The notes under the pieces were generated by a model. It was given only the letters and a program-made list of their open reading frames with translations. It did no database searches and was not told the DNA's origin. Position numbers and translations under genes: made by a program. A DNA stretch of 64,000 nt from contig JBDLRN010000031.1 in assembly GCA_039800005.1 (NCBI GenBank), positions 1 to 64,000 on the forward strand. Reading direction: 5' to 3'. How positions within the stretch are numbered: position 1 is the first letter of the stretch; the number at the start of each line of letters is the position of its first letter. This DNA is from Casp-actino8 sp039800005. GTDB lineage: Bacteria > Actinomycetota > Acidimicrobiia > Acidimicrobiales > Ilumatobacteraceae. This document shows, piece by piece, positions 1 through 8,718 of the stretch.

Positions 1-842
1 AAGCGCTGGAATTCGGCCGCCAAGTCGTCACCGCTCGGCAATTCGGCCTCGGCCCGCCGGTCGAACTCGATCTCCAGCATCCGCACGTACGTCCGGGCCT
101 TGTCGTCCTCGGCCACCGCGTCGTCGTGCAGGGACCGCCACCGTTCGATGTCGTCGGTCAGTTCGCCGTGCCGCGTCGGCACGCCGAGTACGTGCTCGAG
201 GTGCCGCAGCAGCGCCGCCGACGACTGCGGGTGTTCGGCGTTGCCCAGGTAGTGGGGAACGCCCACGCGCAACGAGATCGCCGGCAGTTCCTCGCGCTCG
301 AACTGCTCCTGCAACACGCCAGCCACGCCCGTCATGCCCTGATACGACGGGCGGCTGAGCCCGAGGGTGCGCGCCAACTTCGCGTCGACCGTGCTACCCA
401 CCACGGGCGGAACACGCGTGTGCGGAATCGCATCGGCCGCCGCGCCGATGGTCACCAAAGCTTCGCAGCCGAGTCGCGTGTAGGTGGCCAACACACAGCG
501 CACGTACGTGCGCCAACGGATGTGCGGCTCCACTCCCGACATCACGACGATGTCGCGCGCGCCGCCGGGGCAGCGTAGAGCGACCACATCGTTGGCTGGC
601 CACGCGATGTAGCGATCACCTTCCTCGTCGAATCGAGCCTCGGGTCGGATCTGCGTGAAGTCGTAGAACGGATCGGGTTCGATCGTCGCCACGTCCTCGA
701 TCTCCTGGCCGTCGATCAGGTATTCGAGGGCGTTGGTCGCCGCGCGAGCCACGTCGAACCAACCCGTGAGAGCCACCACGAGAACCGGGCGGCGCAACGG
801 CGACGACACACCGTGCCAGGTGAGAACGTCGGCGACCTCCAT
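1..842 (-). CDS. PAC2 family protein (3' end cut by window edge)
   Basis: The reverse strand is open from an ATG at 842 to the window edge, about 280 residues without a stop, so the C-terminus lies outside. The start MEVADVLTWHG, a run resembling PVLVVALTGWFDVA near residue 20 and a later RCPGGARDIVVMSGVEPH segment match the PAC2 (proteasome assembly chaperone-like) family found in most actinobacteria. In actinobacteria the family is widespread but its biochemical role is poorly defined. It begins 13 bases after the serC stop on the same strand, so co-transcription with serC is likely. Alternative: another nucleoside-hydrolase-like Rossmann fold; I consider that unlikely. Confidence 0.75.
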   Translation of the reverse strand, partial: MEVADVLTWHGVSSPLRRPVLVVALTGWFDVARAATNALEYLIDGQEIEDVATIEPDPFYDFTQIRPEARFDEEGDRYIAWPANDVVALRCPGGARDIVVMSGVEPHIRWRTYVRCVLATYTRLGCEALVTIGAAADAIPHTRVPPVVGSTVDAKLARTLGLSRPSYQGMTGVAGVLQEQFEREELPAISLRVGVPHYLGNAEHPQSSAALLRHLEHVLGVPTRHGELTDDIERWRSLHDDAVAEDDKARTYVRMLEIEFDRRAEAELPSGDDLAAEFQR

Positions 843-855
843 GCGGTGGAGTCTG

Positions 856-2004
856 TCAGCCCCGAAGGCGATCCACCACGTGGTCGATGCAACGAGTCAG
901 TGCATCCACGTCGTCGGGATCGACGGCGGGGAAGGTTCCCACGCGCAACTGGTTGCGACCGAGTTTGCGGTAGCTGTCGGTGTCGACGATCCCGTTGGCG
1001 CGCAACGCCGCAGAGATCTGGTTGGCATCGACACCGCCGTCCTCGGCTGACGCGATGTCGATGGTGGTCACCACTTCCGATCGCATGGCCGGATCGGCGA
1101 CGAACGGTGACGCCCAATCACGCGATTCGGCCCACGAGTAGAGAGTCGACGACGACGCACGCGAACGCGAGTTGCACGCGGTGAGGCCGCCGATCTCGTT
1201 CATCCAGCGCACTTGTTCGGCGAACATCACGAGGGTGGCGACGGCCGGCGTGTTGTACGTCTGATCGGCCACCGAGTTGTCGAGGGCGATCTTCAGGTCG
1301 AGTGACGCCGGAACCCATCGCTTCGACGCCTTGATCGACGCGATGCGTTCGAGGGCGCGCGGCGAGCACGCCGCAACCCACAGGCCACCGTCGGACGCGA
1401 AGCACTTCTGCGGGGCGAAGTAATAGACGTCGACCTCGCTCGGTGACCACAGCAATCCACCGGCCGCGGATGTGGCGTCGACCACCACGAGCGCGTCCCC
1501 CGAATCGGACGGGCGCACCAGGGGCATCATCACTCCCGTCGACGTCTCGTTGTGCGTGAAGGCGTAGGTGTCGATCGAGGCGTCGACGATGGGCGTGGGA
1601 TGCGAGCCCGGGTCGCTCTTCACCACCAGCGGATCGGCGAGGTGCGGGGCGGCGGCAGTGGCCTCGGCGAACTTCGACGAGAACTCGCCGAACACGAGGT
1701 GCTCACTGCGTGACGAGACCAGACCGAAGGTGGCCACGTCCCAGAACACGGTGGAGCCGCCGTTGCCGAGCACGATCTCCCAACCTTCCGGCAGTCCGAA
1801 CAGATCGCGCAGTCCGGCGCGAATTCCTCCCACCAGTCTCTTCACCGGGGCCTGTCGATGCGAGGTGCCGAGGATCGTGCGCCCGGCGGCGGCCAGCGCG
1901 GCGACCTGCTCGTCGCGCACCTTGGACGGCCCACAGCCGAAACGGCCGTCCCGGGGCAGAAGGTCGGCCGGCAGGTGAATGGAGGAGGGATCGGTCGCGC
2001 TCAC
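856..2004 (-). CDS. serC: Phosphoserine aminotransferase SerC
   Basis: PLP-dependent enzyme converting 3-phosphohydroxypyruvate plus glutamate to phosphoserine in the cytosol, second step of serine synthesis. The 382-residue product has the FGCGPSKVR motif at about 22-30, TSHRQAPVK at 48-55, HNETSTGV at 151-158 and the Schiff-base lysine in FAPQKCF at residue 200. This is the actinobacterial SerC type. I chose the GTG at 2004 because the upstream open frame is only a continuation through the divergent aminotransferase gene. The start lies within 20 bases of that gene's start, leaving no room for two ordinary promoters between them. Confidence 0.9.
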   Translation of the reverse strand: MSATDPSSIHLPADLLPRDGRFGCGPSKVRDEQVAALAAAGRTILGTSHRQAPVKRLVGGIRAGLRDLFGLPEGWEIVLGNGGSTVFWDVATFGLVSSRSEHLVFGEFSSKFAEATAAAPHLADPLVVKSDPGSHPTPIVDASIDTYAFTHNETSTGVMMPLVRPSDSGDALVVVDATSAAGGLLWSPSEVDVYYFAPQKCFASDGGLWVAACSPRALERIASIKASKRWVPASLDLKIALDNSVADQTYNTPAVATLVMFAEQVRWMNEIGGLTACNSRSRASSSTLYSWAESRDWASPFVADPAMRSEVVTTIDIASAEDGGVDANQISAALRANGIVDTDSYRKLGRNQLRVGTFPAVDPDDVDALTRCIDHVVDRLRG

Positions 2005-2022
2005 TGTGACAGCATGGCAGGC

Positions 2023-3237
2023 ATGAGTTCGTCCCCCCAACGACATCGCACCTCGGCCCGACTGGCGGCCATCGCCGAATCGGCCACCCTCGCCGTCGAC
2101 GCCAAGGCCAAGGCGCTGAAGGCGGCCGGAGAGAACGTCATCGGTTTCGGAGCCGGCGAGCCCGACTTCCCGACCCCGGAGCACATCGTCGAAGCGGCGG
2201 TGAAGGCGTGCCGCGACCCCAAGATGCACCGCTACACCCCGGCGGCCGGTCTGCCCGAACTTCGCGAAGCCATCGCCGTGAAGACGATGCGCGACAGCGG
2301 TTTCTCCACCACCGCCAATCAGGTGCTCGTCACCAACGGGGGCAAGCACGCGGTGTACACGGCGTTCGCCGCGCTGTGCGATCCCGGCGACGAAGTGATC
2401 GTCCCCGCCCCGTACTGGACCACGTATCCCGAAGCCATCGTGCTGGCGGGTGGAGTTCCGGTCATCGTCGACACCGACGAAGAGACGGGCTTTCGCGTCA
2501 CCATCGAACAACTCGACCGTGCACTCACGCCGCGCACCAAAGTTCTGCTCTTCGTGTCGCCCGACAATCCGTCGGGTGCGGTGTATCCGCCCGAAGAAGT
2601 CAAAGCCATCGGCGAATGGGCGGTCGCCAACGGAGTGTGGGTGATCACCGACGAGATCTACGAACACCTCACCTACGGACCGCATCGCTTCGCGAGCATG
2701 CCCACCCTCGTGCCCGATCTCGCCGATCAGTGTCTCATCGTCAACGGTGTCGCCAAGACCTACGCCATGACGGGCTGGCGAGTCGGCTGGATGATCGGAC
2801 CGTCCGACGTGATGAAGGCGTCCATCAACTTTCAGAGCCACGCGACCTCGAACGTGAGCAACGTGGCGCAGGCGGCAGCCCTTGCCGCGGTGTCGGGGGA
2901 TCTCACCGCGGTGGCGATGATGCGGGAGGCATTCGAGCGTCGCGGCAAGACGATGCATCGGATGCTCAGCGCCATCCCGGGTGTCACCTGCCTCGAACCA
3001 CAAGGCGCGTTCTATTGCTACCCCAACGTGTCGGGCCTTCTCGGAAAGTCGCTCAATGGCAAGGTCGCCAACACGAGCATGGAGCTCGCCGACATCATCC
3101 TGTCTGAGGTGAAGGTCGCCCTCGTCCCGGGCGAGGCCTTCGGTTCACCCGGTTACGCGCGCTTCTCGTTCGCGCTGGGCGATGCCGATCTCGAAGAGGG
3201 CATCGGGCGTATCGCCGATCTGGTGGCCAAGTCCTGA
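2023..3237 (+). CDS. aspC: Class I aminotransferase, aspartate type
   Basis: Transfers the amino group between aspartate (or a prephenate-like acceptor) and 2-oxoglutarate using PLP. The 404-residue protein shows GAGEPDFPTP at 43-52, SPDNPSGAVY at 179-188, the DEIYEHLTYG block at 210-219, and the PLP lysine at residue 245 in VAKTYAMTGWRVGW. These are typical of the Ib aspartate aminotransferase subgroup. ATG at 2023 is preferred; ATG at 2014 adds three residues and is equally possible. No good Shine-Dalgarno sequence precedes either, so translation may be leaderless. It is divergent from serC. Confidence 0.9.
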   Translation: MSSSPQRHRTSARLAAIAESATLAVDAKAKALKAAGENVIGFGAGEPDFPTPEHIVEAAVKACRDPKMHRYTPAAGLPELREAIAVKTMRDSGFSTTANQVLVTNGGKHAVYTAFAALCDPGDEVIVPAPYWTTYPEAIVLAGGVPVIVDTDEETGFRVTIEQLDRALTPRTKVLLFVSPDNPSGAVYPPEEVKAIGEWAVANGVWVITDEIYEHLTYGPHRFASMPTLVPDLADQCLIVNGVAKTYAMTGWRVGWMIGPSDVMKASINFQSHATSNVSNVAQAAALAAVSGDLTAVAMMREAFERRGKTMHRMLSAIPGVTCLEPQGAFYCYPNVSGLLGKSLNGKVANTSMELADIILSEVKVALVPGEAFGSPGYARFSFALGDADLEEGIGRIADLVAKS

Positions 3238-3289
3238 CGAGATGGCTCGGGGATCGTCGGGCGCTCCTTCCTTGCGACTCTGAATGGGT

Positions 3290-3430
3290 GTTATGGTCGA
3301 GGGGTCGGCGATAGTCGACACGCTCGGAAACAGCGAAGTCCGGTGAGATCCCGGCACTGTCCCGCAACGGTGGTCCGACACGAGTTCGTGTCGGCGAGTC
3401 CGGTCGCCTGATCCGAGTGCGATACCGAAC
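3290..3430 (+). promoter_or_regulatory. Cobalamin riboswitch
   Basis: The leader carries the conserved cobalamin aptamer core: GAAGTCCGGTGAGATCC, then CACTGTCCCGCAACGGT, then a stem (CGACACGAGTTCGTGTCG) and a B12-box-like AGTCCGGTCGCCTGATCC. It lies directly upstream of a binding lipoprotein, FecCD permease and ABC ATPase, the expected target of such a switch. The boundaries are approximate because I did not fold it. Confidence 0.88.
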
Positions 3431-3478
3431 CCTCGAGGCAAGGGTGGATCGTGGTCGAAACGGCCGCACTCCTCTTGT

Positions 3479-3497
3479 CTCCTCAGAGCCTGAGGAG
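3479..3497 (+). promoter_or_regulatory. Shine-Dalgarno-sequestering hairpin
   Basis: CTCCTCAG, loop AGC, CTGAGGAG form a perfect 8-bp stem. Its 3' arm is the GAGGAGG ribosome-binding site (3492-3498), four bases before the ATG at 3503. Placed just after the cobalamin aptamer, this looks like the expression platform of a translational riboswitch. Confidence 0.75.
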
Positions 3498-3502
3498 GCC
3501 CC

Positions 3503-4429
3503 ATGACACCGACCACATGGCGACGACTGATCGTCGCCGTTCCGTTCCTTCTGATTGCTTCGGCCTGCGGAGGTGACGATTCCGCATCGGAGCCGACGGC
3601 GAGTGCGGCGACCGAAGCCCCGACCGACTCGACGGCCAACGCCGAAGCGCCGGTGCGCATCGTTTCCTTGTCGCCCACCCATACCGAGATGCTGTTCGCG
3701 CTCGACGCGGCCTCTCAGGTGGTTGCGGTCGACTCGCTGTCGAACTACCCGGCTGAAGCCGATGCAGTCCGTACGGATCTGTCGGCGTACGAACCCAACG
3801 TCGAAGCGATTTCAGCGTACGAGCCGGATCTCGTCGTGATCGGCGACGATTTCACTGGTCTGGCCGAGCAACTGGCGACAGTGGGAATCGACTCGTGGGT
3901 CAGTTTCGCTCCATCCACCCTCGACGATGTGTACGCGCAGATCGACGACCTCGGACGAGCCATCGGACGCACCGACGAAGCGGCAGAGGTGGTCGGTCTC
4001 ATGCGATCGGCCGTCGAGACGATTCTGGCGCAGTCACCCGGTCTCGATCTCGACCTCACCTACTACCACGAACTCGATGACACCTACTACTCCGTCACGA
4101 GCAACACTTTCATCGGCAGTCTTTATTCGCTTTTCGGCATGCGCAACATCGCCGACGTGAGCGAAGGAACGAGCGACTACCCGCAGTTGTCGGCGGAGTT
4201 CATCGTGTCGCAGGATCCCGACCTCGTCTTCCTCGCCGACACGGTGTGTTGTGGAGTCACTGCAGAGTCGGTGGCGGCCCGACCCGGTTGGGGTGAACTC
4301 TCGGCGGTTCGCAACGGTCTCGTGTTCGAGATGAACGACGACCTCGCGTCACGGTGGGGTCCGCGCATCGTCGACTACTTGTGGGCCATCAGTGAGGCGC
4401 TCGAGACGGCGGTGGCCGTCGCATCGTGA
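3503..4429 (+). CDS. btuF: Cobalamin ABC transporter substrate-binding lipoprotein (BtuF-like)
   Basis: Extracytoplasmic binding protein that captures a corrinoid and delivers it to the permease. The 308-residue product starts with a lipoprotein signal peptide and a lipobox ending in ASAC (Cys22), then an Asp/Ser/Thr-rich linker. A periplasmic-binding fold of the FecB/BtuF type follows, opening RIVSLSPTHTEMLFAL near residue 50. The riboswitch upstream makes cobalamin the likely ligand rather than a siderophore. Its stop overlaps the permease GTG by four bases. Translation should be controlled by the hairpin over its ribosome-binding site. Confidence 0.85.
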   Translation: MTPTTWRRLIVAVPFLLIASACGGDDSASEPTASAATEAPTDSTANAEAPVRIVSLSPTHTEMLFALDAASQVVAVDSLSNYPAEADAVRTDLSAYEPNVEAISAYEPDLVVIGDDFTGLAEQLATVGIDSWVSFAPSTLDDVYAQIDDLGRAIGRTDEAAEVVGLMRSAVETILAQSPGLDLDLTYYHELDDTYYSVTSNTFIGSLYSLFGMRNIADVSEGTSDYPQLSAEFIVSQDPDLVFLADTVCCGVTAESVAARPGWGELSAVRNGLVFEMNDDLASRWGPRIVDYLWAISEALETAVAVAS

Positions 4430-5505
4430 GCGCGGTCCTGGCGACGAACGGCACGGCCGCTGGCGACGACATCGTCGTTCGCCGCTCCTGGTGGATACCG
4501 GGAGCGGCACTGGCCCTCGTCGTCGCCTTCATGTTCGGCGCCATGATCGGTCCGGCCGGACCGGCGTGGCATCAGGTCCCGTGGGAGATCCTCGATCGAC
4601 TGCCGTTCGTCGCCCTCGACTCGGGCGCCACCGAACTGCAGAGCACGGTGCTCTGGCAGATCCGGATGCCTCGCGTGGTATTGGCCGCGGTGGTCGGAGC
4701 CATGTTGTCGCTCGCCGGTGCGAGTTATCAGGGTGTGTTCCGCAACCCCTTGGTCGACCCGTACCTTCTCGGTGTGGCGGCCGGGGCCGGCCTCGGTGCC
4801 ACCATCGTGATCGTCGTGAATCGATCGATCACCGACTCATGGCCGGTCGATCCGCTGCCGCTGGTCTCGTTCGTCGGCGGACTGCTCGCGGTGCTGGTCA
4901 CCTACACCGTCGGTGCGGCGTTCGGTGCGTCGCGTGTTCCGGCCACTCTCGTGTTGGCCGGAGTCGCGGTCACCGCACTCGCCACGGCCGTGCAGACGTT
5001 TCTCCTGCAGCGCAACACCGAGGTGGTTCGTCAGGTGTACAGCTGGATCCTCGGTCGACTGTCGACGGCCACGTGGGCCGATGTTCGCCTCGTTCTTCCC
5101 TACGTGATCGTGAGTTCGGCGGTACTCCTGTCGCATCGTCGTCTCCTCGACGTGATGCGCGTGGGTGACGACGAGGCGGCTGCCCTCGGCGCGAAGGTCG
5201 ACCGTATCCGTCTCACGGTGGTGATCGCCGCCACCCTCGGCACGTCGGCCGTGGTGAGCGTGAGCGGGTTGATCGGATTCGTCGGCATCATGGTGCCGCA
5301 CCTCGTGCGTCTGCTCGCCGGATCGAGCTACCGCCGACTCCTGCCGCTCTCGATACTCGTCGGCGCGACGTTCCTCATCGTCGCCGACGTCCCGGGCCGC
5401 ATCCTGTCCGATCCGGCCGAGACGCCGATCGGAGTCGTCACCGCATTCCTCGGCGCGCCGTTCTTCATCGCCGTTCTGCGTACCCGTCAAGGAGCCCTTC
5501 GATGA
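4426..5505 (+). CDS. btuC: Cobalamin ABC transporter permease (FecCD family, BtuC-like)
   Basis: A 359-residue polytopic membrane protein of the FecCD/BtuC family that forms the dimeric translocation channel. Recognisable segments include RMPRVVLAAVVGAMLSLAGA, the family landmark RNPLVDPYLLGVAAGA, and GLIGFVGIMVPHLVRLL near the C-terminus, which forms the coupling helix region to the ATPase. It begins at a GTG overlapping the lipoprotein stop (GTGA) and ends in an ATGA overlap with the ATPase. The three genes are therefore translationally coupled under the cobalamin riboswitch. Confidence 0.9.
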   Translation: MSAVLATNGTAAGDDIVVRRSWWIPGAALALVVAFMFGAMIGPAGPAWHQVPWEILDRLPFVALDSGATELQSTVLWQIRMPRVVLAAVVGAMLSLAGASYQGVFRNPLVDPYLLGVAAGAGLGATIVIVVNRSITDSWPVDPLPLVSFVGGLLAVLVTYTVGAAFGASRVPATLVLAGVAVTALATAVQTFLLQRNTEVVRQVYSWILGRLSTATWADVRLVLPYVIVSSAVLLSHRRLLDVMRVGDDEAAALGAKVDRIRLTVVIAATLGTSAVVSVSGLIGFVGIMVPHLVRLLAGSSYRRLLPLSILVGATFLIVADVPGRILSDPAETPIGVVTAFLGAPFFIAVLRTRQGALR

Positions 5506-6287
5506 GTTCGCTCGCCCTCAACGATCTCGCCGTCCGGTACGGGGACGCCGTTGCGCTCCAGCCATTCTCCGACACGGTTCGGCCGGGGGAGTGGTTGTGC
5601 TTGATCGGTCCGAACGGGGCCGGCAAGTCGTCGTTGCTCCAGGCGGTCGCCGGACTGGTGCGCCATGACGGCCGAGTTCTGGTCGACGGCAGTCCACTCG
5701 ATCTGCGATCGACGCGCCGGCGAGCGGCCTTGGTTGCTCACGTCCCGCAGTCTCCGGTTCTGCCCCACGACATGACCGGCTTCGAGTACGTGCTCTTGGG
5801 TCGCAATCCGTACGTGTCGTACTTCGGATCCGAGACCGCTCACGATCGGGCCATCGTTCGCGACGTGCTGGAGCGGCTCGATCTGACCGAGTTCGCCGAG
5901 CGTCGACTCGGCACCATGTCGGGCGGAGAACAGCAACGGCTGGTGATCGCCCGCGCCCTGGCGCAGGAAGCGCCAATCCTCCTGCTCGACGAACCCACCA
6001 GTGCGCTCGACATCGGGCATCAACAGCAGGCGCTCGAACTCGTCGATCGTCTGCGACGGGAACACGGTTTCACGGTGATCTCGGCGATGCACGATCTCAC
6101 TCTCGCCGGCCTGTACAGCGATCGCCTCGCCCTCCTGCACCGCGGTCATTGCGTGGCCTCGGGCCCGGCCGAGACCGTACTTCGGGCCGAGACGTTGTCG
6201 GAGTTCTACGGCGTCACGGTCACGGTGCATCGAGATCCCGACGGCACGGTGATCGTGGTGCCGCGCCGTACCATGCCTCTTGCATGA
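5502..6287 (+). CDS. btuD: Cobalamin ABC transporter ATPase (BtuD-like)
   Basis: ATP-hydrolysing subunit of the importer, on the cytosolic face of the FecCD permease. In 261 residues it has Walker A GPNGAGKS at 36-43, the signature MSGGEQQR at 139-146, Walker B ILLLDEP at about 159-165 and an H-loop in SAMHDLTLA. The start overlaps the permease stop (ATGA at 5502-5505). Its last codons and stop run into a 24-bp tandem repeat that also supplies the start codon of the next gene. Confidence 0.9.
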   Translation: MSSLALNDLAVRYGDAVALQPFSDTVRPGEWLCLIGPNGAGKSSLLQAVAGLVRHDGRVLVDGSPLDLRSTRRRAALVAHVPQSPVLPHDMTGFEYVLLGRNPYVSYFGSETAHDRAIVRDVLERLDLTEFAERRLGTMSGGEQQRLVIARALAQEAPILLLDEPTSALDIGHQQQALELVDRLRREHGFTVISAMHDLTLAGLYSDRLALLHRGHCVASGPAETVLRAETLSEFYGVTVTVHRDPDGTVIVVPRRTMPLA

Positions 6288-6364
6288 CGGATCATGACGC
6301 CTCTTGCATGACGGATCATGACGCCTCTGGCATGACGGATCATGACGCCTCTGACATGACAGAT
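6275..6364 (+). repeat. 24-bp tandem repeat, about 3.75 copies
   Basis: Units begin at 6275, 6299, 6323 and 6347. Each opens GCCTCT and contains an ATGACGGATCATGAC-type core; units 1 and 2 are identical, unit 3 has one change and unit 4 is partial with changes. The period is a multiple of three, so each copy adds an in-frame ATG (6284, 6308, 6332, 6356) and the peptide MTDHDAS plus one residue. The array spans the btuD stop codon. Confidence 0.95.
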
Positions 6365-7036
6365 CGCGTCTTCGACCCCGTCCTTCTGAATCGTCGAGTC
6401 GAAGGCTTGGCCGAGTCGCATCAATCGCTGCTCGCCGATCTCGAGAGTTTGACCGACGATCTGGTGAAGCGTCCGTCACTTCTGCCGTCGTGGACGGTCG
6501 GACACGTGTTGGCGCATCTCGAACAACAGGCCCGCAGCGTGACCCGGCTCGTCGATGGCGCCGAGCGTGGCGAGGTCGTCGATCAGTACCCCGGCGGGCT
6601 CGCGGCTCGGGCCGAGGCGATCGAACGGCTCTCGACGCGCACGGCCGGCGAACACGTGCGTTCGGTGCGCGACTCGATCTACGAACTCGAAGGGACGCTC
6701 GCCCGGGCGCGGGAGGCCTGGTTCGGATACGGACGGATGGTGAGCGGGATCGACGTTCCGGTGACGGATCTGCCGCTGCGTCGTCGCCGCGAGGTGGAAG
6801 TGCACGCCGGAGATCTCGGAATCGGTGACTGGGGTCCGGTCGGACCCGACCGTTGGGCCGACGACTACGTGCGCGACGATCTGTCGGTGCTCACGATGCA
6901 GTGGAAAGCGCGCGGATCGATGGGGCTGACCGATCTCCCGTCTCCGGTCGCCACCCGACCGCCGCGCGAGCGGTTGGCGTGGTTGCTCGGCCGTCGCGAC
7001 ATCGATGGCGTCGCTCCGGCGGGTCTGATCTCGTGA
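6284..7036 (+). CDS. Maleylpyruvate isomerase family (MDMPI-like) protein
   Basis: A 250-residue member of the DinB-like, mycothiol-dependent maleylpyruvate isomerase superfamily; such enzymes use a metal and often mycothiol. LPSWTVGHVLAHL supplies a conserved His. The REVEVHAGDLG block, about 90 residues later, supplies the Glu and His expected of the metal triad. The substrate is unknown. Four in-frame ATGs lie in the tandem repeat. The first (6284) overlaps the btuD stop as ATGA, and the last (6356) gives a 226-residue protein that fits the domain best. The stop overlaps the next gene's GTG. Confidence 0.72.
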   Translation: MTDHDASCMTDHDASGMTDHDASDMTDRVFDPVLLNRRVEGLAESHQSLLADLESLTDDLVKRPSLLPSWTVGHVLAHLEQQARSVTRLVDGAERGEVVDQYPGGLAARAEAIERLSTRTAGEHVRSVRDSIYELEGTLARAREAWFGYGRMVSGIDVPVTDLPLRRRREVEVHAGDLGIGDWGPVGPDRWADDYVRDDLSVLTMQWKARGSMGLTDLPSPVATRPPRERLAWLLGRRDIDGVAPAGLIS

Positions 7037-8718
7037 ATCGTTCGACGACTCGACGTCGCCGTCTCATCGGCGTCGTTGTCGCGGTGTCGGCGGCGTCGTT
7101 CGTGGCGCTCGTCGGTTCGGCCGGACCGGCTTCGGCCCACGCGTCGTTGGACTCGTCCGATCCGGCGCCGTCGGCCGTTCTCGAGGACTCGCCCGACGTC
7201 ATCCGCCTCGATTTCTCCGAGGTGGTGTCGCCGTCGGCCGACTCGATCCAGATCTTCGACGCCGACGGCGAGCCGGTCGGCGGCGGCTCGGTGGTCGTCG
7301 GCGAATCACCCACGACCTTGGAACTGACCGGCTTCCCGACGCTGGACGACGGCATCCATGTCGTCGCCTGGCGCGTGGTGTCGGGCGACGGACACCTCGT
7401 ACGAGGTGCCTTCACGTTCACGGTCGGATCGGCCGACACCGGTGATGTCGACGTGGGCGAGTTGATCGGAGGCGTTCTCGCCAGTCGTTCCGGAGCGACC
7501 GGAGTCGACACGGTGTTGGTGATCGTGCGATGGGTGTCGTACCTCGCCGTGGTGATCGCTCTCGGTGGAGTGGCCTTCCTCGTGAATGCGGTCGTCGACC
7601 GGCGTCGACTGAGCACGCTGATCATGGCCTCACTCGTGGTTCTCGGTCTTGCGACCATCGTGCACTTCGCTCTTCAAGGCGTGTACCTCGAGTCGACCGG
7701 ATGGTCGGGTCTGCTCGACGTGGACGCCTGGCGTCGAGTGCTCGACACGAGGTTCGGCGTCGGCGCATTGGTGCGACTCGGCCTGATCACTCTGCTGGTG
7801 CCGTTGATGCTCGCCATTCCGCCCGACGACGAGGCGCGGGCTCGCACCCGACTCGGCTCGTCGTGGTGGCAGTCGTCGACCGCTGTGGTGGCCACGGGCG
7901 TTCTCGTGACCTTCTCCGTCGGCGGGCATCCGAGCACGGTGCCTCTGGCGGGAGTCGCCGTCATGGTCGACACGGTTCACCTGGGGGCCGTTGCACTGTG
8001 GATCGGCGGCCTGGTGGCGACGTTGGCGGCCGGTCGCGGTCGCTCCGAGGTGGTCGGTCGATTGTCGCGAACGGCCACCTATGCGGCACCGATCGCGGCG
8101 CTCACCGGGGCGTGGCAGGCCTGGCGGATCGGTGGCGGCTTCGGAGATCTGAACGACACCGCCTGGGGACGCGGGATGATCGTGAAGATCGCCATCGTGA
8201 TCGTTCTGCTCGCGCTCGGCGCCGTGGCCCGCGTCGCCGTGAGAGCGTCGACGCGACGAGACGACGAAACGCCGGGTCGCCAACCGGTGCCCGTCAATCG
8301 ACTCGTCGTCACCGAAGTGGTGGTCGCTCTCGCAGTGTTGGTCGCCAGCGCGTACGTGGTGGGCGAATCACCCGTGGTCGCCCGCCAGCCGCAGGTTCAC
8401 TCGGCCACCCTCGTGCAGGGTTCGCTGATCGTCGATCTCACCGTCACCCCGGGTGTGGTGGGCAACAACGAGATCCACGTGATGGTGTCACCTCCCGGCG
8501 GAACCCTGCAACGGGTCGAGTCGCTCGAGATGCGGGTCACGCGCGCCGGGGACGGACGGGGTCCAATCGACGTCGAGGTCCTCGGGGTAGGCCCCAACCA
8601 CTTCGTCGGTCGGGTCGGGTTCACCGAGGGCGGCGAATGGATTCTGGAAGTCCTCGTACGTCCGACCCGCGACAGCGTCGTCCGGTTCGACGAAGTGATC
8701 CCGATCGATGATCTCTAG
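7033..8718 (+). CDS. CopC-CopD fusion, copper resistance/uptake protein
   Basis: A 561-residue membrane protein. A signal segment with an Arg-rich start ends near ASAHASLD, leaving His36 as the likely N-terminal copper ligand of the CopC domain (about 36-125). Eight or so hydrophobic segments of a CopD domain follow, including the VDTVHLGAVALWIGGL block with its conserved histidine. A C-terminal extracytoplasmic beta domain (about 450-561) resembles the YtkA-like tail of many actinobacterial CopD proteins. It starts at a GTG overlapping the previous stop. Its last 231 bases overlap the convergent gene on the other strand. Confidence 0.85.
   Translation: MNRSTTRRRRLIGVVVAVSAASFVALVGSAGPASAHASLDSSDPAPSAVLEDSPDVIRLDFSEVVSPSADSIQIFDADGEPVGGGSVVVGESPTTLELTGFPTLDDGIHVVAWRVVSGDGHLVRGAFTFTVGSADTGDVDVGELIGGVLASRSGATGVDTVLVIVRWVSYLAVVIALGGVAFLVNAVVDRRRLSTLIMASLVVLGLATIVHFALQGVYLESTGWSGLLDVDAWRRVLDTRFGVGALVRLGLITLLVPLMLAIPPDDEARARTRLGSSWWQSSTAVVATGVLVTFSVGGHPSTVPLAGVAVMVDTVHLGAVALWIGGLVATLAAGRGRSEVVGRLSRTATYAAPIAALTGAWQAWRIGGGFGDLNDTAWGRGMIVKIAIVIVLLALGAVARVAVRASTRRDDETPGRQPVPVNRLVVTEVVVALAVLVASAYVVGESPVVARQPQVHSATLVQGSLIVDLTVTPGVVGNNEIHVMVSPPGGTLQRVESLEMRVTRAGDGRGPIDVEVLGVGPNHFVGRVGFTEGGEWILEVLVRPTRDSVVRFDEVIPIDDL

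Noticed and set aside
6275..6364. Possible CRISPR array
   Set aside because: Units are contiguous with no spacers and sit inside coding sequence.
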